A DNA stretch of 64,000 bases from Siphonodentalium dalli (Eukaryota; Mollusca; Scaphopoda; Gadilida; Siphonodentaliidae): NCBI GenBank assembly GCA_032622095.1, contig CP136061.1, forward strand, positions 220,197,148-220,261,147, written 5' to 3'. This document shows, piece by piece, positions 1 to 11,431 of the stretch; within the stretch, counting starts at the first letter, position 1; the number at the start of each line of letters is the position of its first letter. A program made the translations under genes and the position numbers. The notes under the pieces are model-generated. The model had not been told where the DNA came from. It was given only the letters and a program-made list of their open reading frames with translations, and made no database searches.

Positions 1-199
1 CGTATATATGGTACTCTAGTCAAACTGCTAATAACCAGTAATCGCTTTCAACGATTCTTCTCTTAAGCTGTTCCAAAATTGCAATATTGAACTCGCATGG
101 TACATCATAAACCGAGATGCTATTGATCTCTCCAACGTGGGTCGTCGGGTCGATGGACCACTGCAGATGTTCACATGGTTATTTTTCAATCACAAATTA

Positions 200-590
200 T
201 GTATAAATACTTTTTATTTCCTTGAAATGTGTTATTATATATCTTTTTGGTTTATTTGAAATTAATTATATGCATGTTCGGATATATAATTACACCTCAC
301 ACTCTGTACTCTCTGACCTTCTCTCTAAAAGTCTGACATTATCTTCTGTCCCTTTGTCTCGCCTCCACCTCATATTTCTTCTTTCTATGGATCTTTTTTA
401 TGCCTCTATTATTTACCCCTACTTGACTTGCAGTCAAGTAGGGCTGTGCCATTGTCAAGGGAGAGGGCTTCAAATAAGCCTATGGCTTGTTGCCTAATCC
501 CATTTTTCTTCTAAATTTGTATCTATTGTAATTATTTATCTGAATGTCCATAGAGGGAAAAATAAATACTGTTTAAACTAAACTGCTAAC
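200..590 (+). repeat. Possible 3' tail of a retroposon
   Basis: The stretch has a hairpin-forming GGGCTTCAAATAAGCC, the phrase GGCTTGTTGCCTAATCCC and an AATAAA at 561-566. In my experience this layout is common at the 3' ends of mollusc non-LTR elements, but no reverse transcriptase is visible upstream. The open frames here have no protein-like features. Confidence 0.3.
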
Positions 591-1345
591 GTGACGTATT
601 TATACGGTACTTTTGCAGTTCGGCTAAAGTTCGACTAAAGATTTAGTGTCGTATAGCAGTTTATAGCAGCTCGGCTACAGTGCTTATACGCGAACTCTAA
701 TCACGGCCTATTTGGGGAAAAATCTGGCCCCACCATCCGATAATGAATAACTGCGCACTCTAGCGGTTATACCAACGGGCGTAATTGACATGTCTTCTAA
801 TTTAACTCGGGAAGCGCGTATTGGATGGTTTAGTTGCCGGTTTAAGCTTATAAAACGCAAACAAAATATCGCAATTGACAAAAACTTATCCCAACACGCT
901 TATAGGTGTGAGTGCTTCTCGCTTATAAATTTCCAATCAAAATCTGTCGTAATTATTGATTTTCGCAATCAAAAAAACGAGGCGATCCGCATTAGGAAAG
1001 TATATGATTAAGTATCTCGACGATACAGAGACACTACTGCTAACCATTGGTCTGGCTGGACCAGGTTTAAGCCAGGGGTGACGAATGCGTCACGTGGACC
1101 TGCGGTCGCGGGTTTAAACAACGGATTTTGCTGACTCACGGCGATTTAACCCTAGAGGTTTAGGTAGACCAGGTTTAAATCTGAGATGACGAATCGGGCC
1201 GAAGACTTTTGGGTAATTTTCCGTCTTATATAACGTAATCGGCCGTATCACAGAGTGATATATTGTTCCGAAGAAGTGATATCTTGCATTCACAATAATG
1301 TACTATATATATAATCTAGATTGTATTATGAAATACATTATTAGT
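591..1345. other. No gene recognised
   Basis: AT-rich sequence with short open frames lacking protein-like composition. The phrase GACCAGGTTTAA recurs about 120 bases apart (near 1059 and 1168) with CTGAGATGACGAAT-like flanks, suggesting a degenerate direct repeat. Confidence 0.3.
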
Positions 1346-1447
1346 TATTGTCGTGGATGGACGGTAACATGGTGTGATATTGACGGCTTGGAGCTTATAT
1401 ATATATGTTCAAACGAGTCGCGGACCTCCAAGCGTCAATATGACAAT
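1346..1447. repeat. Partial copy of the neighbouring foldback element's centre
   Basis: GACGGTAACATGGTGTGA near 1360 is followed by TATTGACGG, a short AT tract and TTCAA. The same order occurs at 1720-1780 in the centre of the foldback element that follows. The copy ends with AAGCGTCAATATGAC, an inverted version of its own start. Confidence 0.55.
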
Positions 1448-1474
1448 ATGTTGCGCATCCAGTGAGAAACCGCG

Positions 1475-2102
1475 TCTTTGATTGGTCAGTAAGACGCGCA
1501 ACATATTATCCCACGTTTTCGTCTAGAGTGGTCAACAAAGGGAAAAGCAAGACAACCCTTTCATCCATCTTGGTGGCCTGCTTTTTTCATAACGTCATTT
1601 ACGTTGAAGAACGTTATGGAGAGAGCTATGATAGATTTTGACGTTTTCTGTTCTCTTCGGAATAAATGTCAAATTGACCAAGACTGTCGGCAGAACATAT
1701 ATGTTATTGTGGTGGGTTGACGGTAACATGGTGTGACATTGACGGTATGGAGCCTATATATATTTTGTTCAACCACGTCGCTTCGCCAAGCCGTCAATGC
1801 CACACCATGTTACCATCAATCCACCACAATAACTTATGTTACCGCCAATCAACCACAATAACGTATATGTTCTGCCGAAGTCCTGGTAATTCATAGCAAT
1901 TTTACATAGCTTCGGGAAGAAATTGTCAGCACATGATGTTAAAATGTAATATTCGCCTCCTCACAACGTTGTTCAACGTAGATGACGTCATGAAAAAAAG
2001 AAGTCCGCCAAGAGAGATGGAACGGTTGTCTTGGTATCCTTATATTGACGGCTGGAGACGTAAACGTGGATATGTTACGCAGCTCCCTGATCAATGAAAG
2101 AT
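1475..2102. mobile_element. Large foldback (inverted-repeat) element
   Basis: The whole stretch is an imperfect palindrome of about 630 bp centred near 1770, with arms of roughly 290 bp. Outer arms: TTTGATTGGTCAG near 1476 pairs with CTGATCAATGAAAGAT near 2087. AAGACAACCC near 1549 pairs with GGTTGTCTTGG near 2022. ACGTTGAAGAACGTTAT near 1601 pairs with AACGTTGTTCAACGT near 1962. Inner arms: TTATTGTGGTGGGTTGACGG near 1704 pairs with ATCAATCCACCACAATAA near 1815. No coding sequence is present. It is probably a non-autonomous DNA transposon; the superfamily cannot be assigned and no clear target duplication was found. Confidence 0.65.
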
Positions 2103-3296
2103 GTTGAGTCCATGTACATGTATACTGAAATGAAATATATTCAGAAAAGTTGGGTACACGATTGGCCGATTTCTGGTCACTCTACGTCCAGCTCCAAAAC
2201 TAGCTACAATCGTACTGTCCGCCCCAACCACACATGGAATGAAATCGAGGTTTTCATTTACAATAGTATATAATATCTCAAAATAAATGTGTGTGACTTC
2301 TTTTCCAATTCAAATGGAGGACAGACCAATTCATTTATTCTTTGCTCAAATAATTGCCATATTAATATGCTCTATCCTATTTGGCATTAAATTAGTAAAT
2401 ATGTCTCCGCTCATCAGTGAAGCCATCAATATTACGGTAGCTACGATAAGAGACAGTGACATAGATATACATGTACCGTTACTAGTAGCTGTATACAGCT
2501 GTACATAGAAGCCAATATAGAATTTCATGCAATGTCATAGAAGGAAAAAAAGTCCTAATATCAAGGGATGCCAGTGAAATAAAATGGAAATATATAACAT
2601 GAAAATGAGCGTAAAACATACATTATTGATAATGCTATTTAATATTCGGCCCGTCTTTAAGACGACCATATATATTTTTGTAATTCAGTGTATTTGTTCC
2701 ACATTTGTGTTGCTTTTGCTCGTGGGTTTTGTTTTTGTTTACTTTTTTTTTCGCTTTTCAATAATTTTCCGGCAGTAGTTTCTTCTCCAGAAGGGAATTA
2801 AAGTTGTTTTTTTCTACCATACGTTGAGAGGTTTTTGTTCATGAGTTTTTTCATCCGTCTGTGAACGGCTCACATATGGTTTTCTCTAGTGGTGTTCTCT
2901 GGACTTGTTATAGTAATCTTATACTGAAAGAGAGACTAGTCCATTCGAGCCATTGAATGCATAACGTTTCCATGTTTGACTATTCTCTAGTCTGGTTGCC
3001 CGATAGTCTAAAATTTCGACAATAAAACAGATCGGTCATTAAATAGTCTATTCGTTCATAGTCCTTATTCAAGACACAACGTGTACGGTGCATAGTCTTG
3101 TACAAATTGCATGTTTTATCAAATTGGTATTTTACGGATACATGTACGGATTCGTCGGGGAATATCTCTTGTGTTGATAGTTGTTTAATGTGTTACCTCA
3201 CGGAGTCGTTATAAACTGGGCATGTAGATACCATATTGGGAGACCCAAAACTACCAAACAGTCGGGCTATCAGCTATCAAACTAACGGACTGTACT
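2103..3296. other. No gene recognised
   Basis: AT-rich sequence with short hydrophobic open frames around 2287-2780 that look accidental: no homologous domain and no splice framework. Nothing else is supported. Confidence 0.3.
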
Positions 3297-4290
3297 CAGG
3301 GGTGGCGCCAAGGGGGGGTCAGGGGGGGCTACAGCCCCCCGTCGGGGATGGTCAGCCCCCCCCCCGTCGGGGATATCTGCCAAATTCGTCGGGGAGATAA
3401 AATTATGCAAAGACGATAAACATTGGAAAATCCGCGACTCGAAACACGTGCACTGGTGATTAACAAATCGACGTGGGCGTGCAGAGTTAATGAATCACAT
3501 TACCAGAGTTCTATTTTTAGTCCGACAGACTCGACACGAGTCACTCGTGAGACTACCGTGAGTCATATCGTATACTTATTAAATTCGTGCATGGAACTAT
3601 AGGGTTAGGGTGTCAATTTTCAGGTCACATCATGAATTTTATTCTTTGAAAAGATAGTGTTTCGCCTTGCATGCATTATATCATGCTTACTAGTACTTCC
3701 CCGGGATAGATTATTACTTGAGGGATTTAAAGAATAATAACACAACATAAATTGTGGACTGGATAGAATTTTAATTCAGTGGATTATGGGATAATCCTCA
3801 TCCAACTTTGTTCTCTCCTTCAAATAGCTTTCTGCATCAATTTTTCACATCGTATGTTACCTGAACAAATTTACATCTATTATACGCTCCTAAATTATGT
3901 TCACGGACTCATGGTTCATCCGTCTTTGTAAGTTGATCCAACTACCTGTGGCGAAAGATTTACGGTGAGTTAACTTAAGATCAATTCCATATTGTCATTA
4001 CTATTGTATATGCTGATTTTTTTTCCAAATACTCAAGTAAAAGTGACAATTATGATCCCCTAGAACAGTGTGTATGTTGACACCAGAACACTCCAGAATC
4101 GATCTCAGGCTATGTATTTTCAAAATTTTCGTGGGGGAGGTCCCCCAAACCCCCCGTTAGAGAGGGGACACCCCTCTCGCGCTCTCCCCGGGGCTGCCTT
4201 CGGCAGCCGCCAATGACCTTCGGTCACCGGTCTAGCCCCCCTGTCGGGGACCATAGCCCCTCCGTCGGGGAAATCCTGGCGCCACCCCTG
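3297..4290. mobile_element. Non-autonomous hAT-type DNA transposon with 8-bp target duplication
   Basis: The element begins CAGGGGTGGCGCCA (3297) and ends TGGCGCCACCCCTG (4290), a perfect 14-bp terminal inverted repeat. It is flanked on both sides by the identical octamer ACTGTACT (3289-3296 and 4291-4298). A CAGGGG-type terminus with an 8-bp duplication is the hallmark of hAT elements. Subterminal parts carry repeated CCCCCGTCGGGGA motifs at both ends (about 3337-3395 and 4218-4272) and GGGGGAGGTCCCCC near 4133. At 994 bp with no long frame it cannot encode a transposase and is an internally deleted derivative. The intact duplication suggests a fairly recent insertion. Confidence 0.85.
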
Positions 4291-4460
4291 ACTGTACTGT
4301 ACTCAAATGATTTGCACCCGTCTGACACATTTATTAAAAGCTCAACAACTGTCAATTGATACAGCTGAATGAAATAAATATTAAACTGGTAAATGTAAAT
4401 GCCACCATGTTAATGCGTGTACAACTCTATTTTACAGACATTAAAAATCTCACTAGGAAC

Positions 4461-5010
4461 AGGGGGGGGGGGGGGTCGGAAAAAAATTTCAGGCACGTAT
4501 GGCATTTTTTCCCTTTCGATCATTTTTTGTACCCACCCACCCCCACCGCCAAATTTTTTTCCGTTTTTGGCAGTTTTTTCCGACCATTTTTTGACACCCA
4601 CCCCCCCTTTTAACACTAAAACAGAGATTTGCGGGGGGAAATTCACTGTAAACAGCTGTATATGAATTTCTGTGCATACTATTTATCATGGATGTTAACA
4701 TGGACATGTAAATAGGAATGAGTCATTTTGAGGTCATTCGGCCAAAAAAACATGGCTGCCAGCGGCCATCTTGGATTTCAAAATTTGCAACAAAATACAA
4801 CACGATAACTGCCTGCAGTCAGTTTACAGTTATAATTACATTATTTCTCTCATTCAAAGTGGGTTTGAAGCCCAACTCATTGCCAAAACACTAAAAAACA
4901 AGCAGGAAATAATTTTTTTAGTTGCGGAAAAAATTGTTGGTGGTGGCTTTGACCACCCACCCACCCCGGCATACGTGCCGGAAATTTTTTGTTCAACCCC
5001 CCCCCCCCTG
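4461..5010. mobile_element. Inverted-repeat element with long G/C homopolymer ends
   Basis: A run of 13 G from 4462 is followed by TCGGAAAAAAATTTC and AGGCACGTATGG. The right end is the mirror image: CATACGTGCCGG, AAATTTTTTGTTCAA and a C run ending at 5010. CACCCACCC tracts lie inside both arms. Flanks CTAGGAAC (4453-4460) and CTAGGCAC (5011-5018) match at 7 of 8 positions and may be a target duplication, which would fit a hAT-like element. Translated frames here are proline/glycine artefacts of the homopolymers. It begins about 170 bp after the hAT element. Confidence 0.5.
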
Positions 5011-5018
5011 CTAGGCAC

Positions 5019-5610
5019 ACAATTTTCTGACAGTTGTTTTTTGGCAATGTTACAAGAAGCAGACATCTTAACCAGAATGGACTATTTATTTATGATTGGA
5101 GTGGCTGTCTTCATATTATGTTTTCTCTGTCACCCGCATTGAGACGGCGTAGTTAATGCACTAGTTTAATTACTAGCATAGTGCTACTATTGATAGTATA
5201 TATTGATATGCGATCAATTGCTATTGTTACCAAAGAGATGACTTGCCTAACATATACGACATATGAAGATGGAATTTACTATTTACACTGAGGTAATTTT
5301 CACCTTTGGATGACATACACTAATGTGAGCATTCGCATGAGGTCAATGGTGTAGGCTGAAGTTTTCGAACGTTTTGTCGCCGATTTCCAACAAACTTATA
5401 CATAATCATCTCCATGATATGATTAGTTTAATGGTGTGGGTTGAAGATATCAAAACAGGCGCCATTCGAGTCAGGATTTGGCATGGGAGGAAGTTGCACC
5501 AAAATTGATTTTACGTGATTTAAAGACTCCAAATTGGTACCGTTTGTGATGGAGATGGAGGTGTGCACTTAATCTGATAAAAATGCGTTTAGTGGCCAAT
5601 ATGCACCAAG
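5019..5610. other. No gene recognised
   Basis: AT-rich. TGACATACACTAATGTGAG near 5311 resembles sequences near 7781 and, inverted, near 19856, so a dispersed repeat end is present. Near 5381 the phrase GCCGATTTCCAACAAACTTA begins a degenerate relative of the duplication that follows. Confidence 0.3.
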
Positions 5611-5866
5611 TTTATATATAGTCATCTCAGTGGTATCAGGGGGGTAACTGTGTGGTTTAACATGTCAAAAGTGACACCGCTCGAGTCAGGGATGGGGGAA
5701 GCGAGGGGCACCAAAATAGATAAAAACAATATTTTTATATACAGTCATCTCAGTGATTGATGTCATGAGTGTAACTGTGTGGTTTAAAGTGTCATAAGTG
5801 GCACCGCTCGAGTCATGGATGGGGCAAGCGAGGGGCACCAAAAATAGATAAAAACAATATTTTTAA
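5611..5866. repeat. Tandem duplication, unit about 125 bp
   Basis: Copy one (5611-5733) and copy two (5734-5866) share AGTCATCTCAGTG, GTAACTGTGTGGTTTAA, the CACCGCTCGAGTCA phrase, GCGAGGGGCACCAAAA and ATAGATAAAAACAATATTTT in the same order. More diverged relatives lie just upstream (about 5380-5500). Confidence 0.7.
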
Positions 5867-6413
5867 CGCCGATTTCGACCAAATTGATACATATTCTTCT
5901 CCATGATACGCGGCATCATGATAATCGTGTGCTTTATATAATCCGTCACGGCTTATAATCCATGTATGGAATTGTAGTTTTGTGATGACCATTTTGGATA
6001 TAAAATTTATGAGAATAACACTTGAGCAAGTATATTCTCTATTCCTACCAAATGTCTACAGCAGAGGGTTCACTTTAACATGGATAATGCCAGGTCACCC
6101 TGCTAGTGTATTATAAATGCATACATGTATGTGTATATGCTGACTGGGTTCAAGATGATTTATATCCCCTATAGGCGGCGTTTAAAACTGTATGAATCAG
6201 AGAACAGGCAATATGACCCTCAGTCACAAGGAAAATTGTTTTGTTTTCCAATTATTTATGAACCTGGACAGAAAATATGGCTATTTTAGATCATGGCGGC
6301 AATTTTATTAAACATATATTTTGAAACAGTTTTAAATGAAACATGTACGATATCAGTTGTTTCTCTTTTTGTGATTTAGTAGTTGAACAGGACATTGAAA
6401 AACAGTTCCGTGA

Positions 6414-7690
6414 AAATATTGTTGTTGGAAATGCTGCCAGAAAGATATTAATCATCTTTAATCTAGGCAGCATAATATACCGCGATGCTCACACTAGTTT
6501 ATTTCATTCAAAGGCGGCAACTCAGTTTGAGTATTTAAAATCAGAAAAAAAAATTACTTTACTGGATAGATAGAGAAATATATATACTTAATCGGGGTTC
6601 GCGATTAGATAGCGATTGATATTCAGCAATGACACCTCTAGCTACTATGGATTATGATTGAGGCTAGGGTATATTGACGAAATAACGGAGATGATTGAAG
6701 AAGTGCTTTTACATATGTAAAGAGCGTTCCCTTAACACCCGTCAAGACCACCCACCCAATAGGAGATTTTGACTTATGTCAGACCAAAGTTTAACACTTG
6801 TAGTGTTGTAAATTCTTTCATACAAATCTGCGTTATTTCGTAAAAGTACGTTCTATATAGAGTTATCACCATTACGATTAACTCAGGATACTTACATGGA
6901 AATGTAATCCTGACCTCGCGTGGCACATGTTACTGCCATTGAATATCAATCGCTATCGAAAGTATATTTCGCTATCTAATAGTGTGCGTATTAGGTGGGT
7001 ACATAACATAGGGACTAAAATAATCATACAATCAATATACAATCTAAAAAGTTAAATATTGTTGTTGGAAATGCTGCCAGAAAGATATTAATATTTTCTT
7101 TAATCTAGGCAGCATAATATACCGCGATGCTCACACTAGTGTATTTCATTCAAAGGCGGCAACTCAGTTTGAGTATTTAAAATGAGAAACAAAATTACTT
7201 TACTGGATAGATAGAAAAATATATATACTTAATCGGGGTTCGCGATTATATGGCGGTTGATATTCAGCAATAACACGTCTAGCTACTCGGGGTTATGATT
7301 GAGGCTAGGGTTATTGACGAAATAACGGAGATGATTGAAGAAGTGCTTTTACATATGTAAAGAGCGTTCAATTAACACCCGTCAAGACCACCCACCCAAT
7401 AGGAGATTTTGACTTATGTCAGACCAAAGTTTAACACTTGTAGTGTTGTAAATTCTTTCATACAAATCTGCGTTATTTCGTCAAAGTACGTTCTATATAG
7501 AGTTATCACCATTACGATTAACTCAGTATACTTACATGGAAATGTAATCCTGACCTCGCGTGGCACATGTTACTGCCATTGAATATCAATCGCTATCAAA
7601 TCGTGAACCACGATTAAGTATATTTCGCTATATCTAATAGTGTGCGTATTAGGTGGGTACATAACATAGGGACTAAAATAGTCATACAAT
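6414..7690. repeat. Tandem duplication, unit about 640 bp, each with an internal inverted-repeat element
   Basis: The sequence from ATTGTTGTTGGAAATGCTGCC at 6418 recurs at 7058, an offset of 640, and stays closely similar to the shared GGTGGGTACATAACATAGGG near the end of each copy. Within each copy TAATCGGGGTTCGCGATTA is followed about 380 bp later by an imperfect inverse (TGAATATCAATCGCTATC, then, in copy two only, CACGATTA). Each copy therefore holds a roughly 385-bp inverted-repeat element. Copy two retains about 15 bp near 7596-7615 that copy one lacks. No coding capacity is apparent. Confidence 0.8.
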
Positions 7691-10396
7691 GAAATTACAA
7701 TTAAAAATTTAATCTGTTTTAAACCAGGGAGTATATATATGTACATGTATTACACACCAGAGATCATACACACATTCACATTAGTTTATGTCATATAAAG
7801 GGGGTCACTTTTAACTTAGTTTAAAATGAGACAATATTACCTCACTGGAATCAAAACAAGTTTTTGAATTAAAAACTTGAACCCACCTCTTTTTTGTGGT
7901 GGTGCTTTTGTTATATACTTTTATGTACAGCATCACTGTTGTTTCATCTGTTTTCTAATTTAGTAGATGAAACTGAATTTGAATAGCAGTTCCATGCAGT
8001 AACTGGGGTAGTAAATGTACACAATAACTGAGCATTTCCGTTTTAATAATTATATAACTATTATTATATGTATCACTGGTGATTTGTGGAATGTGTTAGA
8101 ATGTGTGTATGTGTGTGTCTCATATATGTGAGTATTCGAGGGTGGCATGTCAAATATAATTGTTTTATGCATTTATGTTCAATTGTATGTGCAGCGTTCA
8201 ACATATATCCTCTATTATTATTTACCCACGGCGAGTTTCTTGTTTGGGTCTCTTTAAAATAACTCACATTTTGTTTCTAATAGGAAACAATTAACAAATT
8301 CAACACTCAGAACTGACAACAGACTTCCAGAATAAGTTGAAAATGTTTCCAAAACCGTACACAGTGTCAAAATTCCCTCAGCACAATGTACTTTATTTCA
8401 GAAAAGTTAAGTGGGTCCGTGCTTTTAGTTCACCGTTTGTGAAGTATATGAGGCCAGTTCTCGCTCTGAATGAAGTATACACACCCACATCGCAGATGTC
8501 GATACATACGATATGTACCAGTAACCTATAAACTCACGTTTCTATTCAGCACATCGGACAGCAGCGGGTACATATCGAGAACCGATCTTTTTTTTTTGTC
8601 CTGACAACAACAGGCCGGGCCTTATCAAGAGCCGATCAGTATTATAACGAAATTATCGGACAGCAACAGGTACCCAGGGATCTCAAAACAAATAGCATAT
8701 TTGGAGCGACCAAACTCTGACTGAGAGTGAAAGCCACGTGTAGCAGACTGGTCACAATAAAAGTCAGAGGATGACCGAATTTCACACATTCGAATGGTAA
8801 TACGGGGTCCAGAGACCGAGACAATCATTCCTTGCCTCTGCAGTAATAAGGTATTTATATACGTGGACGTATATGCATGTTCATTGACTCGCCAGTCATC
8901 TGCCCCATGTTTCACACCAAACGTACACAAAAGTCAGACCAGTCATTTCAACCTTAAACTGATATCTATTTATTTTGGAAAGAGGAATATGACAAGTCGA
9001 CACATACGGCGAAATCTGTCGACATAGACACTTTATATACTCTGAAAAAACTTATGAAATTCAAAGCAATTTTCCAACTAATTTCAAATTGTCGAGACAA
9101 ACACTCATTATGTGTTCTTTATCAGGTATAGACTGATAGTAACACGGAACGCTCTTTATTCTCCCATGTCAAAGATAACTTGAAGTCCGTTTTGTTCTAA
9201 CTCTTAAGTAGCTGTTTTCATAGATTTAAAATCCAGATAGGCTGAAGATCGTTATTTATATACATGTGTGTATTATATATGCCATCAACGTCGTTTTCCA
9301 TTGATCTATTGGCGTATAGATGTGTCAGTTGGTGAAGTACATACTGTTTGCGGAATTATAAGTATGTTGCGCCCAAATGAGACATCTATACGCTCAATCG
9401 AAAAAAACGACAGTGATGCTTATAGTTTACAAACAATGACACTTTATTTTCAACTATCTACTATTAATCAATCTAAGAAAATAAATTGACAGAACAGGAT
9501 TTTCAGTTGGACGATCTGTGAGCCGAAATTGAATTGGCTGAAATTGACAAGAACCAAGCAAAAGTTCAGAAGAAAAAAATACACCTCAATTTCAATTTTC
9601 TTCAACGAACTATCCATGATCAAGACAATTATTCTTGTTTGGCCACTATTAATTAAAATGACTCGACGCGAACACGTCTTAATAATTATCAATACACAGA
9701 GAGTCGAGTCCGAAGCGACGGTGCCTGACTGGTTTAGTGGTTAGCAATCGATCTCGATCGGTAAAATTATTAATTCCCGATGTAAACAAATACCATGGTC
9801 ACACTTGTGACTAATGACATGTCATTATCATTAATAGGAAGCAGTCAAAATGTTATTAGGGTTGTAATCGGGAAAACATTTTATTTATTCCAAATCAAAT
9901 TATCCATGTTCATCAACCTATTCTGATTCATTTGTTTTCGCAGTAACTACACGTTATCATGGACGCTTTTCCGAAAATTGGCCAAATGAAAAACGCGGCA
10001 CGCATTTTGAGCGTTACAAACACATGAATACGACTGAAATAGATATGAAGTATAGTAAGTCTCTGTAAGGAACAGAAACACTCATTATAATCAACTACTT
10101 TCTCAAATGTTTCTATGTTTCTAGCATTGAGTTGCCGAACAGTTTTTTCACTAAGATTCTACCGGATTTCTCGTTCCGCGCTTGAAATCGCGCCATCCCG
10201 TGACGTCATGTGGGGCGACGGCTAGACTCGACCATTTTTCTTGGAAGTGTCCCTACGATGTGACTAGTCCATTGCAACATCGATGCACTGATCAATATAT
10301 CAGGTCGCGCGCTGCCTCTCGACCAATCAAATATACCCGCATTTCAATGAATAGTTGTAATGTTTAACGAATTGTGTGCAGTGACTATATATCTAT
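7691..10396. other. No gene recognised; scattered repeat fragments
   Basis: AT-rich sequence with short open frames lacking recognisable domains. TTTATGTCATATAAAGGGGG to CCTCACTGG (7786-7845) recurs inverted near 19805-19870. CAGCAGCGGGTAC near 8570 and CAGCAACAGGTAC near 8661 mark a diverged direct repeat. TGGTTTAGTGG at 9730-9740 resembles a tRNA A box, but no B box follows. Confidence 0.3.
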
Positions 10397-10548
10397 AGAA
10401 TATGTAGCTAGTCCCGCGCTTAAACGGTTTATGTGCGTCAGGGAGGATTTGCGCATTTACTGCGAGAGGCTCTGCCGAGTGCAATAGATGCCAAATCCCC
10501 CGAGCGGACATAAACTGTTTAAGCGACAACAATGGCTACATATTTTAT
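10397..10548. mobile_element. Small foldback element
   Basis: GCGCTTAAACGGTTTATGTG near 10417 pairs with CATAAACTGTTTAAGCG near 10509. GGAGGATTTG pairs with CAAATCCCCC. Outer flanks AATATGTAGC and GCTACATATT extend the pairing. The arms are about 45 bp around a loop of roughly 50 bp. Non-coding. Confidence 0.55.
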
Positions 10549-11386
10549 TTATCCATCGCACATACCTTGACTTTTGAGGGGAATTTTACTAAGCTTTTCA
10601 TATATACGTTACTTCAATGGCGCCCTTACATTTATGAGGTCAAGCAAACTAATTAGCATTCATTACGTGGTCAAACCGAAGTGTAGCTTAGAGCGAATAA
10701 TTCGTTGTTTTTTTTACAATTATTCTAAGCCGACTTTGTTCTGGTGATTCATAGATGTTTTAGAGCAAAATCGTATTTCCCTTTACGAATGTTGTATCAA
10801 TAACAGTGAATTATGGACTTTCTAAAATCATAATAACGTCATTAGGCCGGTTGATGTCCCTAGTTACCTGCGCAATTTTCATATATAATTACGTCATGAA
10901 AGTAGTACCTACATAATAAAGATACGTTGACCTAATACAGTTATATATATTACTACAATGACATAATAAACGTAACGTTTATTGGGCAGGCTTTATGTAT
11001 AGTCGCTGTACATGTAGTGAGCGATGGTTAATAATGTTGGTGAAATCATTACCGTGTGTTTATCTGTCAATAATTCGTCCTGAATGAAGTAGTAAATATT
11101 TACATGCGTGTGTTTAGTTTACACGCTGTGTTCCTTGAAATTTGACAGTCGATGTGGCTGGAATTTTCGACAATCTTAGATGATCGCTAAATTCGTCCAA
11201 TGGAGAGCGCGTGTATTAACATATCAGTTTGTTCACTGAAATATGTCCAAACAATATCGTGTGGCAATGGTATTATGAAACGGTGTTATCGTGTGCAGTA
11301 TGGGAGTTACACATGTCGTTGCTTAGCTACCTTGTCATTGACACATCCAGTGATGTTAATATTTTCACTTTTCCTCTATTCCACAG
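10549..11386. other. Upstream region of the secreted-protein gene; no exon or promoter assigned
   Basis: AT-rich. The 3' splice site at 11385-11386 shows that a 5' untranslated exon should lie in or before this stretch, but neither a convincing donor with first-exon context nor a core promoter could be picked by eye. Confidence 0.3.
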
Positions 11387-11391
11387 GAATA

Positions 11392-11431
11392 ATGAACTCA
11401 TATCCCATTCTACTTCTGTTGGTCTCATTGT
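11392..11431 (+). CDS. First coding exon (signal peptide) of the cysteine-rich secreted protein gene
   Basis: The exon is bounded by a pyrimidine-rich 3' splice site (TTCCTCTATTCCACAG, AG at 11385-11386) and a strong donor GTAAGT at 11432-11437. The spliced exon is therefore 11387-11431, with five untranslated bases before the ATG at 11392. It encodes MNSYPILLLLVSL plus the first base of the next codon, a typical short hydrophobic signal peptide. The exon ends in phase 1. The large exon's acceptor at 15633-15634 leaves an exon that also needs phase 1, and joining the two gives a Cys codon and keeps the frame. A signal-peptide exon followed by a phase-1 intron is a common arrangement for animal secreted proteins. 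The acceptor implies at least one upstream untranslated exon, which I could not locate. Splicing is inferred from signals and phase, not from transcript data. Confidence 0.62.

Noticed and set aside
2287-2778. Short hydrophobic frames resembling membrane segments
   Set aside because: T-rich sequence gives Phe/Leu/Ile runs by chance; overlapping frames exist on the opposite strand.
4356-5142. Glycine/proline-rich overlapping frames
   Set aside because: They arise from G and C homopolymers at the ends of an inverted-repeat element.
8625-9027. Overlapping frames on both strands
   Set aside because: No domain; the region contains a degenerate direct repeat and both strands are equally open.
9716-9760. 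Possible tRNA or SINE head (TGGTTTAGTGG)
   Set aside because: No B box follows at the expected distance and no cloverleaf pairing is visible.
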